A DNA stretch of 42,128 nucleotides from Flavobacterium pokkalii (lineage in GTDB: Bacteria; Bacteroidota; Bacteroidia; Flavobacteriales; Flavobacteriaceae): positions 1-42,128 of the forward strand of contig NZ_NASZ01000029.1 of NCBI RefSeq assembly GCF_014596575.1, given 5' to 3'. How positions within the stretch are numbered: the stretch's first letter is position 1; each line of letters starts with the position of its first letter. Positions 40,122 to 42,128 of this stretch are shown piece after piece. The notes below the pieces were generated by a model. That model ran no database searches and was not told the origin of the DNA. It saw only the letters and a program-made list of their open reading frames with translations. The translations under genes and the position numbers were made by a program.

Positions 40122-42128
40122 ATGAAAAAAAATATTTTTTATACGATGCGGGGTGCGACAGTCTGTTGGCGTGCTTTGTTAGATGGTTGGCGTCAGACAT
40201 TTATTTTTTGTCTGCTGTTTGGACTGATGTTATTTACCGGAAATATTACGATTGCTCAAAATATCAAAGGAATTGTGCCGGTACAGTATCCTATTAGTGG
40301 TTCCGGGGTTGATGGAGATGCCTGGGCACATGAGCCTATTAGTACTATTTATGAGAATGTAGGGGATTTGTTTGATAGACAATTTGGTAATCCTATGTAC
40401 CCTGGGGATGTGGTAAATAATGGAGTCCTGGATTTTTCGAATGGGTCACTTCTTTATCCGGGGTTTACATTCTTTTTACAAGATCGTTATGTTGATGATT
40501 TAACCATTTTTACTTCTTCTAATAAAATTAATGATAATCCAAATACTTATACTTGGGGGCCGGGATCTTCGCCTAATAAAAATGAGATTCAAAATGCCGG
40601 AGCTCATTTTTCTTATGGTAGTCCCTCTGTGACCGGAGGAGTAAGTGTTGATGGATTGACTTTTGTGAATGGAACAAGTAGACAAGGTGTTTCAACTGAT
40701 TTATGGTGTCTCTTTGCTGGTGATCGTCAGGTTACTAATGGAAGTAGCTATATTGATTTTGAGTTTTTACAAAAACCCTTAACTATAACCGGAGCTACAT
40801 TTGGACCGGTAGATCCTAATACAGGTATAGCACCAATTACCGGTGGTAGTGGAGCGTTTTCTAGTTTGGGTACAGATGGAGGGCGTACAGTTGGCGATAT
40901 ATTAATCACTATTGAGTTTACTCAGGGAGGTGGAGACGCAACAGTTGTAATTCGAGTTTGGAAAGCAAAAGCCGGAGGAGGATTTGAGTATGTCGTAGTG
41001 CCTAATGATACTTTTCCTGGAAATATTTTCTGTACGAATAATAGTGTAACTACCACAGTACCTTTTGATGCTTATGGTGTTACTCCGGGGACTTATGCAC
41101 CAAACCAATGGGCTGAAGGGGCAATTAACTTAACAGAAGTATTTAAAAATACAAGTCCTAATGATCCTTGTTTTAATATTAGTACTCTGTTTATTAGAAC
41201 CCGTTCTTCAGGAAATTCGGCTCAATCAGAGTTAAAAGATTTTCCTGGAGCTCCTATTCAATTGAATTTGAATTTGATTCCAATTGCGAATGCAGGAGCT
41301 GATTTTACCAAAACCTGTACTTCTAACCCGACAGGTAAAATGATTGGAGAAACTCCGGAAGCCGGATTTACTTATTCCTGGTCACCAACAACTGGTTTGA
41401 GTGATCCTAATATTGCAAATCCAATTGCTAATCCAACGGAAAATACTACTTATACAGTTACTAAAACTAAAACAGGTACGGTATGTAGTAATATGGATAG
41501 TGTGGATGTAACGGTTAATGTTGCTCCGCCAAATGCAGCAGCAGGAGATGATAAAGTGCTGAATTGTACGATAACTTCGATTGCCTTGAGTGGTTCTTCT
41601 TCAACAGCAGGAGCTACTTTCGCCTGGGTTGCCAGCAATGGAGGACATATTGTTTCAGGTGCAAATACAGCAACACCAACAGTTGACATGGCTGGTACTT
41701 ATACCTTAACAGTTACTGATCCGGCTAATGGCTGTACAGCTACTGATGTTGCTTTAGTGACTCTAAATAATACTCCTCCTAATGCTAATGCAGGAGCAGA
41801 TAAAGTATTGACTTGTACTATAACTTCAATTGCTTTGAGTGGTTCTTCTTCAACAGCAGGAGCTACTTTTGCCTGGGTTGCCAGCAATGGTGGACACATA
41901 GTTTCCGGAGCCAACACTGCAACACCAACAGTTGATATGGCTGGTACTTATACTTTAACGGTTACTAATCCGGCAAATGGCTGTACCGCTACCGATGTTG
42001 CTTTAGTGACTCTAAATAACACAGCACCAAATGCTAATGCAGGAGCTGATAAAGTATTGACTTGTACTGTAACTTCGATTGCTTTGAGTGGTTCTTCTTC
42101 GACAGCAGGAGCTACTTTTGCCTGGGTT
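40122..42128 (+). CDS. large secreted adhesin with Ig/PKD-like repeats (3' end outside window)
   Basis: An open frame of 669 codons that reaches the window edge without a stop, so the gene is partial. It starts MKKNIFYTMRGATVCWRALL, then a hydrophobic segment (about 27-42) and a likely cleavage after ITIA, giving an unusually long signal region. A unique N-terminal domain of about 340 residues follows (DVVNNGVLDFSNGSLLYPGF, GGRTVGDILITIEF). Next comes a PKD/Ig-like domain with the Bacteroidetes pattern YSWSPTTGLSDPNIANPIAN (about residues 425-444), then 83-residue repeats from residue 468, each with one Cys pair. Such proteins are usually exported by the type IX system and attached to the surface; the C-terminal signal would lie outside the window. 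Confidence 0.88.
   Translation, partial: MKKNIFYTMRGATVCWRALLDGWRQTFIFCLLFGLMLFTGNITIAQNIKGIVPVQYPISGSGVDGDAWAHEPISTIYENVGDLFDRQFGNPMYPGDVVNNGVLDFSNGSLLYPGFTFFLQDRYVDDLTIFTSSNKINDNPNTYTWGPGSSPNKNEIQNAGAHFSYGSPSVTGGVSVDGLTFVNGTSRQGVSTDLWCLFAGDRQVTNGSSYIDFEFLQKPLTITGATFGPVDPNTGIAPITGGSGAFSSLGTDGGRTVGDILITIEFTQGGGDATVVIRVWKAKAGGGFEYVVVPNDTFPGNIFCTNNSVTTTVPFDAYGVTPGTYAPNQWAEGAINLTEVFKNTSPNDPCFNISTLFIRTRSSGNSAQSELKDFPGAPIQLNLNLIPIANAGADFTKTCTSNPTGKMIGETPEAGFTYSWSPTTGLSDPNIANPIANPTENTTYTVTKTKTGTVCSNMDSVDVTVNVAPPNAAAGDDKVLNCTITSIALSGSSSTAGATFAWVASNGGHIVSGANTATPTVDMAGTYTLTVTDPANGCTATDVALVTLNNTPPNANAGADKVLTCTITSIALSGSSSTAGATFAWVASNGGHIVSGANTATPTVDMAGTYTLTVTNPANGCTATDVALVTLNNTAPNANAGADKVLTCTVTSIALSGSSSTAGATFAWV
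41523..41771 (+). repeat. adhesin repeat unit 1 (249 bp)
   Basis: Encodes 83 residues, APPNAAAGDDKVLNC to ALVTLNN, with Cys in VLNC and NGC. It differs from unit 2 at five residues and about 32 bases, mostly at third codon positions. Confidence 0.9.
41772..42020 (+). repeat. adhesin repeat unit 2 (249 bp)
   Basis: In register with unit 1 at exactly 249 bp. It begins TPPNANAGADKVLTC and ends ALVTLNN. The central GATFAWVASNGGHIVSGANT stretch is unchanged between units. Confidence 0.9.
42021..42128 (+). repeat. adhesin repeat unit 3 (first 108 bp)
   Basis: Begins TAPNANAGADKVLTC and matches unit 2 closely up to the window edge (AWV), so the array continues beyond the window. Confidence 0.88.

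Noticed and set aside
41450..41917. Two repeat-like open frames antisense to the adhesin
   Set aside because: They exist only because the adhesin repeats are open on the other strand; both copies mirror the repeat.

Overview
The window looks like a stretch of chromosome from a Flavobacteriaceae bacterium, Flavobacterium or a close relative. The evidence is low GC, almost no Shine-Dalgarno sequences, several promoter-like TTG/TTTG-N17-21-TAnnTTTG pairs (the Bacteroidetes sigma consensus), gene types typical of the phylum (Lnb/DUF4105, DUF5808, COG2509, long RecQ) and a large Bacteroidetes-style surface adhesin. No plasmid, phage, rRNA or CRISPR signature was seen.

Region 1 (1-12301, + strand) is a surface polysaccharide locus. 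It holds an MBOAT acyltransferase and a membrane-anchored SGNH-like protein (a probable polysaccharide acetylation pair, split by a GIY-YIG gene), a GT-B transferase, three GT4 glycosyltransferases, a hexapeptide acetyltransferase, an O-antigen ligase/polymerase-like protein, and last a polyprenyl-phosphate sugar transferase that would start the repeat unit. The gaps between the early genes are filled with several families of short intergenic repeats. No Wzx flippase or Wza/Wzc export protein is visible, so the locus probably continues to the left.

Region 2 (12306-37430) is mostly core genome, with many envelope genes: an Lnb-like lipoprotein N-acyltransferase, pssA, a GH25 lysozyme, lptB, tatC, kdsD, recQ, a COG2509 flavoprotein, an exported MsrA with a lipoprotein MsrB, idi, queD, a Bcp/PrxQ peroxiredoxin, manA, two identical tandem tRNA-Thr(UGU) genes, lgt, yidD, cysS, a four-helix-bundle gene, folE, an aminotransferase, a double-DSG aspartic protease with a PDZ domain, DUF1573 and valS. 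Together these cover lipid, lipoprotein and LPS assembly (pssA, lgt, Lnb, kdsD, lptB), protein export and insertion (tatC, yidD), translation (cysS, valS, tRNA-Thr) and pteridine and isoprenoid metabolism (folE, queD, idi).

Region 3 (37431-42128) looks accessory: about 970 bp of AT-rich non-coding DNA, a solitary type III polyketide synthase with an intact Cys-His-Asn triad, 500 bp of non-coding DNA, and the start of a large secreted adhesin that runs off the window in frame with exact 249-bp (83-residue) repeats.

The observations I rate highest are a shared, sense-oriented, 8-bp-periodic leader just upstream of both cysS and valS, with the four-helix-bundle gene lying between its arms at cysS; the orphan type III PKS; the GIY-YIG gene bounded by a 13-bp direct repeat inside the acetylation pair; and the period-7 arrays at 1-119 and around 20353-20484.
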